Shown: positions 1-6,302, counted from the stretch's first letter. The stretch: DNA of 7,145 nt from Xanthomonas translucens pv. translucens DSM 18974 (GCF_000331775.1 NZ_CAPJ01000227.1:1-7145); one strand, 5' to 3'. Notes: generated by a model not told the origin, from the letters alone. Made by a program: numbers and translations.

Positions 1-561
1 TTCGACGGTGGCATCCAGCGCGGCCTTGACCTGCACCGCCGCGCGCGCGACCACGTTGAAGTCCGGATTGGTCGAAGCGCCGTTCATGTAACGCGGATGC
101 GAAAACAGGTTGGCGGTGCCCCACAGCAGCTTGATGCCGGTGTCGGCCTGGCGCTGCTTGGCGATGCCGACCATATGCCTGAGGTTCTTCTCGTACTGGC
201 CCACATCGTCCGCGTCCGGCGCCAGATCGATATCGTGGAAGCAGTAGTACGGCACGCCGAGCTTGGTGAAGAATTCGAACGCCGCATCGGCCTTGGCCTC
301 GGCACGGCCCAGCGCATCGCTGCCGGCGTCCCACGGATAGGCGCGCGTGCCCGGGCCGAACGGATCGGCGCCGTTGCCGCAGAAGCTGTGCCAGTAGGCC
401 ACGGCGAAGCGCAGGTGCTCGGCCATGGTCTTGTCGCCGATGCGCTTGTGCGCGTCGTAGACCTTGAATGCCAGCGGATTGTCCGAGGCCTTGCCTTCGA
501 ACGCGATGCGACCGATGCCCGGGAAGTATTCCTTGGCGCCGATGTAGAAGGAGTTGCTCAT
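1..561 (-). CDS. xylA: Xylose isomerase, N-terminal part (cut by window edge)
   Basis: Interconverts D-xylose and D-xylulose in the cytoplasm, the first step of xylose entry into the pentose phosphate pathway; a TIM-barrel enzyme using two divalent metals. The 187 codons seen run from ATG at 561 to the left edge without a stop; the family is about 440 residues, so roughly the last 250 lie outside. The protein begins [20 protein letters not shown] and follows class II (E. coli-type) isomerases closely. Visible landmarks are the [15 protein letters not shown] segment (47-61), the [11 protein letters not shown] loop (105-115) with His109 and Asp112 equivalent to the catalytic His101/Asp104 of E. 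coli, and [24 protein letters not shown] (144-167). A weak AGGA (573-576 on this strand) lies 11 bases before the start. The long leader upstream holds a likely XylR operator at 827-840, so xylose/xylan induction is expected. Function is secure; regulation is inferred. Confidence 0.97.
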   Translation of the reverse strand, partial: MSNSFYIGAKEYFPGIGRIAFEGKASDNPLAFKVYDAHKRIGDKTMAEHLRFAVAYWHSFCGNGADPFGPGTRAYPWDAGSDALGRAEAKADAAFEFFTKLGVPYYCFHDIDLAPDADDVGQYEKNLRHMVGIAKQRQADTGIKLLWGTANLFSHPRYMNGASTNPDFNVVARAAVQVKAALDATVE

Positions 562-812
562 GGGAGAGGGAATCCTGTCGAGTGGGAGGAAGAGGATGCG
601 CGTTGCTGTCGCGCGGGCGCAGCGGCGGCGATCGGCGGGAGGGACGCGGGCACGAAGAGAGGCAGGGGCGCCGGCGCCGGAACGCGCGCGGCACGATCGC
701 CATGATCGGCCAGCGCAGCGGTGCTGCGGGTGATGCAGGCGCAGTCCTGGACAGCGGCGCAGGAGCGAACGTACCTTTGCGCGAGGCAATCCGATCGCCT
801 CGCCCACCGCAC

Positions 813-854
813 CATATGCGACGCGATGGTAGCGCTACCAGAAACCGCGCTAAA
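813..854 (-). promoter_or_regulatory. Tentative xylA promoter region overlapping the xyl-box
   Basis: Reading the minus strand, two weak promoters can be drawn. One pairs TTTAGC (854-849) with TACCAT (831-826) at a 17-base spacer; its -10 lies inside the operator. The other uses CATATG (818-813) as a -10, just downstream of the operator, with only a poorly spaced TTTCTG as -35. In either case a repressor bound at 827-840 would block polymerase. Neither hexamer pair is close to consensus, so the exact start site is uncertain. Confidence 0.3.
827..840. promoter_or_regulatory. Xyl-box: probable XylR (LacI family) operator of xylA
   Basis: TGGTAGCGCTACCA is a perfect 14-bp palindrome with the central CG typical of LacI/GalR-family operators. 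It differs by one base from the xyl-box TGGTAGCGCTAACA described for XylR, the repressor of the xylan/xylose genes in Xanthomonas campestris. Its position about 270 bases upstream of xylA and next to the only AT-rich patch in the gap fits a promoter-overlapping operator. ttcA, the other flanking gene, has its own promoter about 230 bases away and is a tRNA-modification gene, so xylA is the sensible target. The palindrome is directly visible; the identity of the bound regulator is inferred. Confidence 0.82.
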
Positions 855-1065
855 AAAGCATCGCTGCGGAGGGACGCCGACGGGGCCATCAGATGCGGTT
901 CGCAAGCGGGGGACAGGCGGACTTTAACCCAGCCCATCGGCGAAACGCTTGCTGCGCTGCGCCATCGCTGCGCACAGCGTGCGCGCCAGCACACTCGCGC
1001 GCGCGCGCCTTCCCGCGCTTGGCGCTGCACGGCGCCAGGCGACGCGATCCGCGGCACACGTTGTC

Positions 1066-1071
1066 TACAAT
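1066..1071 (+). promoter_or_regulatory. -10 element of a near-leaderless ttcA promoter
   Basis: TACAAT matches the sigma-70 -10 consensus at five of six positions and ends eight bases before the ttcA ATG at 1080. Transcription starting 6-8 bases downstream would begin at about 1077-1080, giving a leader of zero to three bases. No Shine-Dalgarno sequence precedes the ATG, which fits leaderless initiation. No good -35 hexamer is seen at the expected distance (around 1043-1048). Confidence 0.6.
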
Positions 1072-1079
1072 GCGCGCCA

Positions 1080-1952
1080 ATGACACCTACGCCCCTGCCC
1101 CTGCCGCAACGCCTCGCCGATCCCGCCCCGCGCGACCGGCGCACGCCATCGGCGCTGGGCAAGCGCCTGTGCCGGCAGGTGGGCCAGGCCATTGCCGATT
1201 TCGGCATGATCGAAGCCGGCGACAAGGTGATGGTGTGCCTGTCCGGCGGCAAGGACAGCTACACCCTGCTGGACATCCTGCTGCAGCTGCAGCGCAAGGC
1301 GCCTGTGCCGTTCGAGCTGGTCGCGGTGAACCTGGACCAGAAGCAGCCCGGCTTTCCCGCCGACGTGCTGCCCGACTACCTGCGCACGCTCGGCGTGGCC
1401 TGGCACGTGATCGAGCAGGACACCTATTCGGTGGTCAGCCGCGTGGTGCCCCAGGGCAAGACGCTGTGCTCGCTATGCTCACGGCTGCGCCGCGGCGCGC
1501 TGTACCGTTATGCCGCCGAAAACGGCATCAGCAAGATCGCCCTGGGCCACCACCGCGACGACCTCGTCGCCACCTTCTTCATGAACCTGTTCTTCCACGC
1601 CAGGCTCGCGGCGATGGCACCGAAGCTGCGCAGCGACGACGGCCGCCACGTGGTGATCCGGCCACTGGCCTACGTGCGCGAGGCCGACATCGCCGAGTAC
1701 GCGCAGGCGCGCGGCTTCCCGCTGATCCCGTGCACGCTGTGCGGCAGCCAGGACAACCTGCAGCGGCGCCAGGTCGGGCGGATGCTGCAGCAATGGGACC
1801 GCGAGCATCCCGGCCGCATCGAGCAGATCGCGCGCGCCATGGGCAACGTGCAGCCGGCGCAGCTGGCCGACCCGGCGCTGTTCGATTTCCGCATGCTCGA
1901 CGCTGCAGACGCCGCAGCGGCCACGGCCTGGCCGCTCGACGACAACGCGTGA
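1080..1952 (+). CDS. ttcA: tRNA 2-thiocytidine(32) synthetase TtcA
   Basis: Thiolates cytidine 32 in the anticodon loop of a subset of tRNAs in the cytoplasm, using ATP to activate the base and an iron-sulfur cluster to carry sulfur. The 290-residue product has the PP-loop SGGKDS at 55-60, the conserved [10 protein letters not shown] at 84-93, the first cysteine pair CSLC (Cys130, Cys133), ALGHHRDD (154-161) and the second pair CTLC (Cys218, Cys221) followed by GSQDNLQRR. It aligns with E. coli TtcA (311 residues) over nearly all its length, with a shorter C-terminus. I chose the ATG at 1080 because homology starts about 25 residues later and a -10 hexamer sits directly upstream; the frame stays open to 468, but that extension is promoter DNA. 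It is transcribed away from xylA and followed by rdgC after a 132-base gap containing its own -10-like element. Identification is secure. Confidence 0.98.
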   Translation: MTPTPLPLPQRLADPAPRDRRTPSALGKRLCRQVGQAIADFGMIEAGDKVMVCLSGGKDSYTLLDILLQLQRKAPVPFELVAVNLDQKQPGFPADVLPDYLRTLGVAWHVIEQDTYSVVSRVVPQGKTLCSLCSRLRRGALYRYAAENGISKIALGHHRDDLVATFFMNLFFHARLAAMAPKLRSDDGRHVVIRPLAYVREADIAEYAQARGFPLIPCTLCGSQDNLQRRQVGRMLQQWDREHPGRIEQIARAMGNVQPAQLADPALFDFRMLDAADAAAATAWPLDDNA

Positions 1953-2018
1953 GGCCGCCGCCGGCGCTGCGCGCGCGCCGCTGAACCGCGCGTTGCGGTA
2001 TCCGGGCGGGAGCGATGC

Positions 2019-2024
2019 GACAAT
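2019..2024 (+). promoter_or_regulatory. Candidate -10 element for rdgC
   Basis: GACAAT, followed by GCCCGCC, repeats the phrase seen at ttcA (ACAATGCGCGCC) and hemH (ACAATGCACGC). It would start transcription near 2031 and give rdgC a leader of about 54 bases. TTGCGG at 1993-1998 could serve as a -35, but the 20-base spacer is long. The call rests on resemblance to the neighbouring promoters. Confidence 0.4.
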
Positions 2025-2084
2025 GCCCGCCGCCCACCCTGCGCACGGCGCCGGGCCGTTCCGTTTCCTTCTGCTGGATGCTCG

Positions 2085-2993
2085 ATGTTCTTTCGCAACC
2101 TGACCCTGTTCCGCTTCCCCACCACCCTCGACTTTTCCGAGATCGACAAGCTCCTGCCGGAGGTGCAGCTCAAGCCGGTCGGCCCGCTGGAAATGAGCTC
2201 GCGCGGCTTCATCTCCCCGTTCGGCCGCGACGAGCGCGAAGTGCTGTCGCACCGCATCGCCGAGTTCCTGTGGCTGACCGTCGGCGGCGAGGACAAGATC
2301 CTGCCCGGCTCGGTGGTCAACGACCTGCTCGAGCGCAAGGTCGCCGAGATCGAGGAGAAGGAAGGGCGACGGCCCGGTGGCAAGGCGCGCAAGCGGCTCA
2401 AGGACGACCTGATCCACGAATTGCTGCCGCGCGCCTTCGTCAAGTCCTCGCGCACCGACGCGATGCTCGACCTGCAGCACGGCTACGTCGCGGTGGACAC
2501 CTCCAGCCGCAAGACCGGCGAGAACGTGATGTCCGAGATCCGCGGCGTGCTCGGCAGCTTCCCGGCGCTGCCGCTGAACGCAGAAGTGGCGCCGCGCTCG
2601 ATCCTGACCGGCTGGATCGCCGGCGAGCCCCTGCCCGAAGGCCTGAGCCTGGGCGAGGAGTGCGAGATGAAGGATCCGATCGAAGGCGGCGCGGTGGTCA
2701 AATGCCAGCACCAGGAACTGCGCTGCGACGAGATCGACAAGCACCTGGAAGCCGGCAAGCAGGTCACCAAGCTGGCACTGATCCTGGACGACCACGTCTC
2801 CTTCGTGCTCGGCGACGACCTAGTGATCCGCAAGCTGAAGTTCCTCGACGGCGCCCTGGACCAGCTGGAGAACGCCGACCAGGACGGCGTACGCGCCGAA
2901 CTGGACGCCCGTTTCGCGCTGATGAGCGCCGAAGTGCGGCGCCTGTTCCTGCTGCTGGAAGAGGCGTTGAAGCTGAGCAAGGCGGACAGCTGA
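2085..2993 (+). CDS. rdgC: Recombination-associated protein RdgC
   Basis: RdgC is a nucleoid-associated, non-sequence-specific DNA-binding protein. In E. coli it forms a ring-shaped dimer around duplex DNA and limits RecA filament formation; rdgC mutants become dependent on recombination functions in replication-defective backgrounds. The 302-residue product matches the usual length of about 300. Its start, MFFRNLTLFRFP, is the family N-terminus, followed by GPLEMSSRGFISPFGR (33-48), a lysine/arginine-rich stretch (about 91-106) consistent with DNA contact, ELLPRAFVKSSRTDAMLD (112-129), and a C-terminal half containing LTGWI, ECEMKDP and the LALILDDHVSFVLGDDLVIRKLKF region. The C-terminus is helical and leucine-rich. 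Only a weak GGA (2076-2078) precedes the ATG. It lies 132 bases after ttcA in the same direction; the two may be partly co-transcribed, but no functional link is known. Identification is secure. Confidence 0.98.
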   Translation: MFFRNLTLFRFPTTLDFSEIDKLLPEVQLKPVGPLEMSSRGFISPFGRDEREVLSHRIAEFLWLTVGGEDKILPGSVVNDLLERKVAEIEEKEGRRPGGKARKRLKDDLIHELLPRAFVKSSRTDAMLDLQHGYVAVDTSSRKTGENVMSEIRGVLGSFPALPLNAEVAPRSILTGWIAGEPLPEGLSLGEECEMKDPIEGGAVVKCQHQELRCDEIDKHLEAGKQVTKLALILDDHVSFVLGDDLVIRKLKFLDGALDQLENADQDGVRAELDARFALMSAEVRRLFLLLEEALKLSKADS

Positions 2994-3027
2994 GGCGAGG
3001 CCGGCACCTCCCGGCGGATCGCGCCTC
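2992..3027 (+). terminator. Two-part hairpin directly after rdgC (weak terminator candidate)
   Basis: An outer stem GAGGCG (2992-2997) with CGCCTC (3022-3027) encloses a perfect inner stem GCCGG (3000-3004) with CCGGC (3011-3015) around a six-base loop. It overlaps the rdgC stop codon. No T-run follows, so it is not a classical intrinsic terminator; it may protect the 3' end or mark a Rho-dependent end. A second small stem AGCCGG/CCGGCT follows at 3054-3073. Confidence 0.35.
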
Positions 3028-3079
3028 GATCTATCGGCCCAGACAGGCACCGAAGCCGGCCCATTTTCCGGCTGCGTTC

Positions 3080-3102
3080 GTCGCGGCTGAAGCCGCGCCT
3101 AC
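3080..3102 (-). repeat. GTAG-headed REP palindrome, copy 1
   Basis: On the minus strand this begins GTAGGCGCGGCTTCAGCC and ends GCGAC, forming a stem CGCGGCT/AGCCGCG with a two-base TC loop. The GTAG head and GGCTTCAGCC core are typical of REP elements abundant in Xanthomonas and Stenotrophomonas genomes, which are thought to be moved by REP-associated tyrosine transposases. Its head faces the head of copy 2, making an inverted pair. Confidence 0.8.
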
Positions 3103-3133
3103 ACAAGCCGCGCGCCAGCTGGCTGGGTGCACT

Positions 3134-3156
3134 GTAGGAGGGGCTTCAGCCCCGAC
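3134..3156 (+). repeat. GTAG-headed REP palindrome, copy 2
   Basis: It starts GTAGGAGGGGCTTCAGCC and ends CCGAC, with stem GGGGCT (3140-3145) and AGCCCC (3148-3153) and loop TC. It is in head-to-head inverted orientation to copy 1; the 31 bases between the heads contain the ten-base palindrome GCCAGCTGGC (3114-3123). Compared with copy 1, stem bases differ on both arms together, so pairing is kept. Confidence 0.82.
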
Positions 3157-3196
3157 CGGCGGCTACCGAAGCGGGTCAACTTCCCGGCTCCGCGCG

Positions 3197-3218
3197 CCGC
3201 GACTGAAGTCCCTCCCAC
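3197..3218 (-). repeat. Variant REP element, copy 3 (GTGG head)
   Basis: On the minus strand it reads GTGGGAGGGACTTCAGTCGC and on to GG. The GTAG head has become GTGG and the core is GACTTCAGTC instead of GGCTTCAGCC, with both arms changed together. It is the same family and the same orientation as copy 1, in a slightly diverged subtype. Confidence 0.65.
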
Positions 3219-3225
3219 TTCGCTC

Positions 3226-3243
3226 GTCAGCCGCTCCTACAGG
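3226..3243 (-). repeat. Truncated REP fragment, copy 4
   Basis: On the minus strand this is CCTGTAGGAGCGGCTGAC: the GTAG head and left arm of the same REP type. The TTC loop is missing and only GAC remains of the right arm. It lies seven bases after copy 3 in the same orientation and looks like a decayed half-element. Confidence 0.6.
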
Positions 3244-3365
3244 GGCCATGGCGTGCGCTGTCCGGATCCGCTGCCGAACGATCCGCAGCCGACTGTGACC
3301 GGAACTCAACTGAAGCATGCAGCGCGATCGGTGCGCGCTGTCACCGTGCGCGCGCGCATGAGCGG

Positions 3366-3371
3366 TATGCT
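3366..3371 (+). promoter_or_regulatory. -10 element of a near-leaderless promoter for the YgjP-like gene
   Basis: TATGCT ends six bases before the ATG at 3378, which would place the transcription start on or next to the start codon. No Shine-Dalgarno sequence is present. A direct repeat GTGCGCGC (3331-3338 and 3346-3353, 15-base period) lies just upstream, but no -35 consensus is visible. Confidence 0.5.
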
Positions 3372-3377
3372 GTGCGC

Positions 3378-4157
3378 ATGCCCGATTTCCTTCGTCGCCT
3401 GCTCGCGCCGCCTGCCGTGGCCGTCGAACGCGACCTCGTCCGCCTGCAGTTGGACGAGCGCGAGATCGAGGTGCTGCGCGTGCGCGACCCGCGTGCGCGG
3501 CGGATCAAGCTCAGCGTCGACGAACGCGGCGCGCGCCTGACCCTGCCGCTGCGTGCCAGCCTGGTGTCCGGCGAGCGCTTCCTGCTCGAGCACCGGCACT
3601 GGCTCGGCGAGCAGCTGGCGCGCTATCAGGCCGAAGACGACGAACCCGGCATGCAGCGCGGCGTGCCCGGCTGGCTGCCGCTGCGTGGCGAACGCCTGCC
3701 GCTGCGCTGGAGCGAGGGCCGCTATGCGCGGCTGCAGATCGATGCCGACGGCGCGCTGCTGCAGTTGCCGGCGCGCACCACCGATGCGGCGATCGCGCGC
3801 GCGCTGCGCGAGTTCTACGAGGCGCAGGCGCGCGCCGACATCGGCCGTTGGCTGCCCAAATACCTGCCCTCGCTGCCGCGCGCGCCGGCGCGGGTGCGGC
3901 TGAAGGTGATGTCCTCGCAATGGGGCTCGCTGGCACCGGACGGTTCGATGGCGCTGGACCTGGCGCTGGTGCTGGGGCGGCCGTCGGCGTTCGAGTACGT
4001 GCTGGTCCACGAGCTGTGCCATCTGCTGCAGGCCAACCACTCGCCGGCGTTCTGGCACGAAGTGGAAGCGCGGTTCCCGGCCTGGCGTGCCGAGCGCGAC
4101 TATTTCCATGCGCAGGGACGGCGCCTGAAGGCGCAATTGCGGCGGCTGTTGAGCTGA
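3378..4157 (+). CDS. YgjP-type zinc metallopeptidase-like protein (DUF45 / M48-like)
   Basis: The product is a 259-residue predicted metal-dependent hydrolase related to E. coli YgjP and, in its zinc site, to SprT/WLM metalloproteases. The diagnostic C-terminal block is complete: SSQWGSLAPDGSMALDLALVL (179-199), then FEYVLVHELCHLLQANHSPAFWHEVEARFP (205-234), with HELCH at 211-215 giving two zinc-ligand histidines and the general-base glutamate (Glu212), and His221 as the likely third ligand. The N-terminal half (RDPRARRIKLSVDERGARLTLP) resembles the usual beta-rich lead-in of the family. No signal peptide or membrane segment is seen, so it is probably cytoplasmic. ATG 3378 fits the adjacent -10 element; an in-frame GTG at 3372 would add two residues. 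It is a single-gene unit, convergent with the hemH operon. The fold and zinc site are well supported, but the substrate is unknown. Confidence 0.93.
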   Translation: MPDFLRRLLAPPAVAVERDLVRLQLDEREIEVLRVRDPRARRIKLSVDERGARLTLPLRASLVSGERFLLEHRHWLGEQLARYQAEDDEPGMQRGVPGWLPLRGERLPLRWSEGRYARLQIDADGALLQLPARTTDAAIARALREFYEAQARADIGRWLPKYLPSLPRAPARVRLKVMSSQWGSLAPDGSMALDLALVLGRPSAFEYVLVHELCHLLQANHSPAFWHEVEARFPAWRAERDYFHAQGRRLKAQLRRLLS

Positions 4158-4352
4158 GTCGCGCTGCGACGCGGCGGACGAGCGGCGGGTTTCGCCTCAG
4201 CGCTGCGGAAGAAACACTCCATGCGCAGCGCCCGGCAGGCCCCCTCTCCCCGCCTACCTCACACCTGGCGCGACCTCCGGCGCCAGCGAACGATACGGTC
4301 CGAACGGCGCTACGCCGGCATGTCAGGACGCCGGGATCGGGCCGCGTACGCA

Positions 4353-4390
4353 AGACGTATCGCGTCTATGCCTGTTTTGTCGGCAGGCGT
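4353..4390 (+). terminator. Tandem adjoining hairpins upstream of a T-run (atypical terminator candidate)
   Basis: AGACG (4353-4357) pairs with CGTCT (4363-4367) around loop TATCG. Immediately after it, ATGCCTG (4368-4374) pairs with CAGGCGT (4384-4390), with one T-G pair. The T6 run at 4410-4415 is about 20 bases beyond the second stem, too far for a classical intrinsic terminator. The structure is visible; a role in ending the YgjP-like transcript is a guess. Confidence 0.3.
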
Positions 4391-4417
4391 GGCGGGAACT
4401 TAAGCGAAATTTTTTCT

Positions 4418-4443
4418 ACACACAAGCTTCACGGAGCGTGTGT
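4418..4443. other. Nine-pair hairpin with AA bulge
   Basis: ACACAC (4418-4423) pairs with GTGTGT (4438-4443), then, after an AA bulge, GCT (4426-4428) pairs with AGC (4435-4437) around a six-base loop. It sits 55 bases beyond the stop of the alpha/beta hydrolase on the minus strand. On that strand it is followed by AGAAAAAATTT rather than a U-run, and on the plus strand the T-run precedes it, so a standard terminator reading fails in both directions. Confidence 0.4.
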
Positions 4444-4497
4444 CGTACCGCATTCAGCCGCCACCCGACCGCTCCCCGCATGGCGCTGGCCGGCGGC

Positions 4498-5340
4498 TCA
4501 GAAGAAGTCGTGCAACAGCGCCGCGACCGCGGCCGGCTGCTCCATGTGCAGGTGGTGGCTGCCCGGCACCACGTGCACGCGGCCGTGGCGCAGCCGCGCC
4601 GCACGCGCGTTGCGCAGCGCCTCGGGGAAGTACGGCGGCGCCGGGTCGGCGTAGATCACCCGCGTCGGGCAGTCGATGCCGGCCAGCAGCGCCTGCACCT
4701 GCGCCTCGCTCAGCCGCACCGCGGTGGGCAGGGTCAGGCGCCGGTCGCTGCGCCACACGTAGCCGCCCTCCACCGCCTCGACCCCGCGTTCCACCAGCAG
4801 CCGCGCCGCCGGCTCGCTGAGCTGGTTGGCCCGCATCCGCGCACGCACCGGCGCGGCCAGGTCGGGGAAGACGCGCAGCGGCGAGGCGTTGCCGCGGCGG
4901 GTCACGGCGACGCTGTCGCGCAAGCGTTCCAGGGTGCCTTCCACGGTCTCGGCGAGGCCGCCGAGCATCTCGATCGCGACCAGTTTCTCGACCCGCTGCG
5001 GCGCCGCCGCGGCCAGGGTGCTGGCGATCGCCGCGCCCATCGAATGGCCGATCAGCGCGAAGCGCTCCCAGCCCAGCGCGTCGGCCGCGTCCAGCAGCGG
5101 ATGCAGCATGCCGGTCAGCAGATAGTCGGCGCCGGCCGGCAACGGCACGCTGTGGCCGTGGCCGGGCAGGTCCAGCATCACCAGGTCCAGCTGCGGCAGC
5201 TGCGCGCTCAGCGGCACGAAGCTGGCGGCGTTATCCAGCCAGCCATGCACCGCCAGCAGCTTGGGGCCGTGCGGATCGCCGCTGCGCAGCCCGGCCAGCG
5301 TGCCCACCCGCGACGGGCAGGCGAACGCGTGCAGCGTCAT
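4498..5340 (-). CDS. Alpha/beta-fold hydrolase, serine-hydrolase type
   Basis: The 280-residue product is a single alpha/beta-hydrolase domain, without signal peptide or membrane segment. In order: the oxyanion-hole motif VHGWLDN (31-37), LDLPGHGHS (56-64), the nucleophile elbow GHSMG (98-102) with Ser100, the likely acid Asp232 in IYADPAPP, and the likely base His262 in [10 protein letters not shown]. The [10 protein letters not shown] and SHHLHME signatures resemble MEST/SERHL-type hydrolases of unassigned substrate; esterase, thioesterase or similar activity is possible. It starts at the ATG overlapping the hemH stop (ATGA, 5340-5337) with no separate Shine-Dalgarno sequence, so it is probably translationally coupled to hemH and co-transcribed with it. 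The same frame is open back to 6387, but that is antisense-like extension through hemH in another register. The fold and triad are secure; the function is unknown and a role in haem metabolism is unproven. Confidence 0.94.
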   Translation of the reverse strand: MTLHAFACPSRVGTLAGLRSGDPHGPKLLAVHGWLDNAASFVPLSAQLPQLDLVMLDLPGHGHSVPLPAGADYLLTGMLHPLLDAADALGWERFALIGHSMGAAIASTLAAAAPQRVEKLVAIEMLGGLAETVEGTLERLRDSVAVTRRGNASPLRVFPDLAAPVRARMRANQLSEPAARLLVERGVEAVEGGYVWRSDRRLTLPTAVRLSEAQVQALLAGIDCPTRVIYADPAPPYFPEALRNARAARLRHGRVHVVPGSHHLHMEQPAAVAALLHDFF

Positions 5341-6296
5341 GCGGCGCGGGCGGCCAGCTGCGCCAGCGCGCGCGCGTGCGCCGGGGCGTCGTTGAGGCAG
5401 GGGATGTAGCGCACCTGCATGCCGCGCGCGGCGCAGGTCTCGACGAAGCCCATCGCCACTTCTTCCAGCGTTTCCAGGCAATCGGTGGCGAAACCCGGGC
5501 AGATCACATCGACCCGCTTGATCCCCTGCTCGGCCAGCTGCCACAGGCTCGGCTCGGCATACGGCTGCAGCCAGCGCTCGGCGCCGAAGCGCGACTGGTA
5601 ACCGAGCCGCCATGCGTCGGCACCCAGGCCCAGCGCCGCGGCGATCGCCTGCGCGCTGGCCTCGCAGCGCTGCGGGTACGGGTCGCCGTTGTTGGCCACG
5701 CGCTGCGGCAAGCCATGGAAGGAGAAGAACAGGGTCTCGCCGCGGCCGTGCTGCGCCCAGTGCGCACGCACGCTGTCGGCCACCGCTTCGACCCAGGCCG
5801 GGTCGGTGGGATAGTCCTCGATCAGGGTCACCGGCAGCTGCGGATTGCGCGCCTGCCAGGCCTGCGTCACGTCCTCGATCGAGGCGGTGGTGGTGGTCGA
5901 ATACTGCGGGTACAGCGGCAGCACCACGATCCGGCGTACGCCGGCGTCGCGCAACGCGTCCAGTGCCGGCGCCAGCGCCGGGGTGCCGTACCGCATCGCC
6001 CAGGCCACGCGGTGGCCAGGCAGTTCGCGCTGCATGCCCTCGGCCAGGCGCCGGGTGTACACCGCCAGCGGCGAGCCTTCCGGCAACCACACCAGCGCGT
6101 ATTTTTCCGCTGAGCGCGGCGAACGCCGCGGCAGGATCACCCAGTTCAGCAGCGGCCACCAGAACAGCTTGGGGATGGCAACCACGCGTTTGTCGCCGAG
6201 GAATTCGGCCAGGTAGCGGGCGACCGCAGGCGCGGTCGGCGCCTCGGGCGTGCCTAGGTTCACCACCAGTACGGCGGTCTCGGGGGCGTCGATCAT
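5337..6296 (-). CDS. hemH: Ferrochelatase
   Basis: Inserts ferrous iron into protoporphyrin IX to give protoheme, the final step of the protoporphyrin branch; bacterial forms are cytoplasmic or loosely membrane-associated. The 319-residue product matches the compact bacterial length. Visible family marks are [13 protein letters not shown] (9-21), RYGTPAL (102-108), [19 protein letters not shown] (125-143), the SFHGLPQR motif (192-199) with the metal-site His194, a [15 protein letters not shown] block (232-246) and [14 protein letters not shown] (266-279) with the conserved active-site Glu275. I chose ATG 6296, since the next upstream ATG (6368) adds 24 arginine-rich residues not typical of the family and lies upstream of the -10-like CACAAT that abuts the chosen start. 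The alpha/beta hydrolase follows with an ATGA overlap. No iron or haem regulatory box was recognised upstream. Confidence 0.98.
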   Translation of the reverse strand: MIDAPETAVLVVNLGTPEAPTAPAVARYLAEFLGDKRVVAIPKLFWWPLLNWVILPRRSPRSAEKYALVWLPEGSPLAVYTRRLAEGMQRELPGHRVAWAMRYGTPALAPALDALRDAGVRRIVVLPLYPQYSTTTTASIEDVTQAWQARNPQLPVTLIEDYPTDPAWVEAVADSVRAHWAQHGRGETLFFSFHGLPQRVANNGDPYPQRCEASAQAIAAALGLGADAWRLGYQSRFGAERWLQPYAEPSLWQLAEQGIKRVDVICPGFATDCLETLEEVAMGFVETCAARGMQVRYIPCLNDAPAHARALAQLAARAA

Positions 6297-6302
6297 GCGT
6301 GC

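Larger units (their letters stand above)
562..1079. other. Intergenic region between divergent xylA and ttcA
   Basis: This 518-base gap holds no credible gene: open frames across it lack homology I recognise and have the arginine/alanine-rich composition of shadow frames in GC-rich DNA. It contains the xyl-box palindrome (827-840), a modest AT-rich patch just beyond it (plus-strand run of A at 852-857), an alternating CG tract (996-1008), and the ttcA -10 element (1066-1071). The roughly 240-260 bases between the operator and the xylA start contain no good AT-rich -10 element, so xylA probably has a long GC-rich 5' leader. I could not recognise a riboswitch or a small RNA in it. Confidence 0.7.
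4158..4497. other. Gene-free region between convergent genes, with several hairpins
   Basis: The 340 bases between the 3' ends of the YgjP-like gene and the alpha/beta hydrolase contain no convincing reading frame. They hold a perfect seven-base stem CTGGCGC/GCGCCAG (4265-4271, 4280-4286), two adjoining hairpins at 4353-4390, an AT-rich patch (4399-4420) with six T in a row (4410-4415), and a nine-pair hairpin at 4418-4443. A region of this kind between converging genes normally carries transcription ends for both sides, but none of the hairpins is followed directly by a T-run in the appropriate direction. Confidence 0.6.

Noticed and set aside
97..705. Open frame of 202 codons on the plus strand
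   Set aside because: It is antisense to xylA, whose protein sequence is unmistakable, and it runs into the xylA leader; no recognisable family.
468..1079. In-frame N-terminal extension of ttcA by about 204 codons
   Set aside because: TtcA homology begins shortly after the ATG at 1080, the extension has arginine/cysteine-rich shadow composition, and it covers the xyl-box and the ttcA -10 element.
1479..2795. Open frame of 438 codons on the minus strand
   Set aside because: It is antisense to both ttcA and rdgC; long stop-free shadow frames are expected in DNA this rich in GC.
3080..3243. CRISPR-like repeat array
   Set aside because: The repeats are short palindromes in mixed orientation with uneven spacing and diverged copies, which fits REP elements and not a CRISPR array.
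2015..3298. Open frame of 427 codons on the plus strand
   Set aside because: It overlaps rdgC in another register with Arg/Ala/Pro-rich composition and runs through the REP cluster.
4395..4418. GGAACTT followed by TCTA as an RpoE-like sigma promoter
   Set aside because: The spacer is about 13 bases instead of the usual 16 or so, and no gene follows on that strand.
4438..5409. Open frame of 323 codons on the plus strand
   Set aside because: It is antisense to the alpha/beta hydrolase and the end of hemH, with a His/Gln/Arg-rich shadow composition.
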